This document shows positions 6,337 through 7,626 of a stretch of 7,626 nucleotides of DNA, piece after piece. The translations under genes were made by a program, and so were the position numbers. The DNA is taken from positions 1-7,626 of the forward strand of contig JAIPCS010000162.1 of the NCBI GenBank assembly GCA_021738105.1. Reading direction: 5' to 3'. The DNA is from Sulfuritalea sp. GTDB taxonomy: Bacteria; Pseudomonadota; Gammaproteobacteria; Burkholderiales; Rhodocyclaceae. The notes beneath the pieces are model-generated. The model ran no database searches and had not been told where the DNA came from. It worked only from the letters and a program-made list of their open reading frames with translations. Each line of letters starts with the position of its first letter. Position 1 is the stretch's first letter.

Positions 6337-7626
6337 GGTGGCGTGGTGACTGTCGGCTCGCGGGTGTGGGCACCTGTGTCGGCGGAATCTTCCCTGTCGG
6401 GGAAGATCAGTTCGTCGAGCACGGTCCAGTCAAGGGCGGCTTCGGTGGCGTCCGCGAGTCGTTCGATATCGGCCTCGCGTCGCTGTGCGAAATCGGCAGT
6501 CAATGGCGAACTCATTCCGGCCCAAGCGAGCAGCCCGGTGAGGGCCTGCGGATGATCGAAGAATCCATGGCAGTAGCTGGCGAGGATCTGACCGTCCGGC
6601 GACCGGGCGCCATCCTGACGACCATCGGCAAATATGATCGCGGGTTGTTGCAGCCCAATACCGGAGGTGTTTCCCATGTGAATTTCGTAGCCGCTGATGG
6701 CCGGCGAGCCGGGCAGTTGCAGGTGGCCGGTGACGTTGTGCAGCTGCTTTTCAGGTTCCAGTGAGGTTTCGCAATCGAGCAGCCCTAGACCGGCCCGGCT
6801 GCCCGGCGCTCCCTCCAGGCCGAGGGGGTCGTGAAGTTCTCGGCCCAGCATCTGGAAGCCGCCGCAGATACCGATCAGCTTGCCGCCGTAACGCAGGTGA
6901 CGCCGAATGGCTGTTTCGTAGCCTTGCTCGCGCAGCCAGCTTAAATCCGCCTGTACGGCTTTGGAGCCAGGCAGCACGATCAGGTCGCAGGGGGGCAGGG
7001 TTTGCCCTGGCCCGACCCAGTCGAAATCCACTTCGGGATGCAGGCGCAGCGGATCGAGATCGTTGTGATTGGAGCAGCGCGGGTAAACGATGGCGACGAC
7101 CTTGAGGCGGGTTGCCTGCTTTTCGATGGGTTCGGTGGCGACGGCATCTTCCGCATCGAGCATCAAGCCATGCAGATAGGGCAGCACACCCAGCACCGGT
7201 TTGCCGGTGCGCTGCTCCAGCCAGTCGAGACCGGATTCAAGCAGACCGATGTCTCCGCGAAAGCGGTTGATGACAAAGCCCTTGACGCGTGCCTGTTCCG
7301 ACGCCGAAAGTAAATCGAGGGTTCCCACCAGATGGGCGAAAACGCCGCCGCGGTCGATGTCGGCGACCAGAATTACCGGGATGTCGGCGGCTTCGGCAAA
7401 TCCCATGTTGGCAATGTCGCGATCGCGCAGATTGATTTCGGCCGGGCTGCCCGCGCCTTCGACCAGCACGCACTCGAATTCCTTGCGCAGTCGCTGCCAG
7501 CTTTCCATCACCGCCTGCATGGCGACGCGCTTGTACTCGTGATAGTCACGTGCATTCAGGGTGTTCAGCGCCCTGCCATGGACGATGACCTGCGCGCGTT
7601 GATCGGTCGTCGGCTTGAGCAGCACC
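6333..7626 (-). CDS. cobQ: Cobyric acid synthase, 5' end outside window
   Basis: This is the C-terminal 430 residues or so of an adenosylcobyric acid synthase (CobQ/CbiP type). It uses glutamine and ATP to amidate four carboxyls of adenosylcobyrinic acid a,c-diamide in cobalamin synthesis in the cytoplasm. Visible blocks, numbered from base 7625, are 'LLKPTTD' at the edge, '[12 protein letters not shown]' (55-66), '[11 protein letters not shown]' (87-97), '[12 protein letters not shown]' (217-228), the class I glutamine amidotransferase nucleophile C254 in '[10 protein letters not shown]', and H353 in 'YCHGFFDHP'. The GTG at 7625 is not the true start: the N-terminal ATP-binding part, probably several dozen residues, lies beyond the right edge. 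After the family core ends near residue 398 there is an acidic then Thr/Pro-rich tail of about 30 residues ending 'TVTTPP'. The stop overlaps the start of the hydrolase gene. No other cobalamin genes are visible here. Confidence 0.93.
   Translation of the reverse strand, partial: VLLKPTTDQRAQVIVHGRALNTLNARDYHEYKRVAMQAVMESWQRLRKEFECVLVEGAGSPAEINLRDRDIANMGFAEAADIPVILVADIDRGGVFAHLVGTLDLLSASEQARVKGFVINRFRGDIGLLESGLDWLEQRTGKPVLGVLPYLHGLMLDAEDAVATEPIEKQATRLKVVAIVYPRCSNHNDLDPLRLHPEVDFDWVGPGQTLPPCDLIVLPGSKAVQADLSWLREQGYETAIRRHLRYGGKLIGICGGFQMLGRELHDPLGLEGAPGSRAGLGLLDCETSLEPEKQLHNVTGHLQLPGSPAISGYEIHMGNTSGIGLQQPAIIFADGRQDGARSPDGQILASYCHGFFDHPQALTGLLAWAGMSSPLTADFAQRREADIERLADATEAALDWTVLDELIFPDREDSADTGAHTREPTVTTPP

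Noticed and set aside
7623..7625. GTG at the right edge as the start of cobQ
   Set aside because: It falls inside the conserved 'VLLKP' block of CobQ, so the gene continues beyond the window.

Overview
The window is GC-rich and proteobacterial in style. It carries a CcdA-type membrane protein with a periplasmic thioredoxin, a FadD-type acyl-CoA synthetase, a polyhydroxyalkanoate (PHA)-system protein and cobyric acid synthase. This set fits a PHA-storing beta- or gammaproteobacterium. That placement is inference from gene content and protein style, and I cannot name a genus. I see no tRNA, rRNA, insertion sequence, CRISPR array or integrase.

The layout is two convergent blocks. The left block (plus strand, 119-2913) starts with an exported thioredoxin-fold protein (119-502) and a six-helix CcdA-like protein (513-1241). 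They are tightly spaced and look like a two-gene, split DsbD-type reductant shuttle from cytoplasm to periplasm. After a 224-base gap come an unrecognised 119-residue protein (1466-1825) and a secreted zinc metallopeptidase (1858-2913). The peptidase has an HEFGH motif and a second motif resembling the catalytic domain of anthrax lethal factor (family M34, ATLF-like).

The right block (minus strand, 7626 down to 3076) reads cobQ (5' end outside the window), an alpha/beta hydrolase overlapping it by 4 bases, fadD, and a small PHA-system protein 18 bases after fadD. A good sigma70-like promoter lies just upstream of fadD, inside an imperfect inverted repeat that could be an operator. fadD and the small gene can therefore be transcribed apart from cobQ and the hydrolase. 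Hydrolase, acyl-CoA synthetase and PHA-system protein suggest a lipid/PHA theme: ester cleavage, activation of fatty acids to acyl-CoA, and storage granules.

The most notable item is the metallopeptidase. By spacing, an aspartate (D294) sits where lethal factor has its third zinc ligand, Glu735. It also carries cysteine pairs near both ends of the mature protein and lies next to a periplasmic thiol-redox pair and an orphan gene. I do not see a clear-cut new system. The peptidase with its small neighbour is the best candidate for follow-up.
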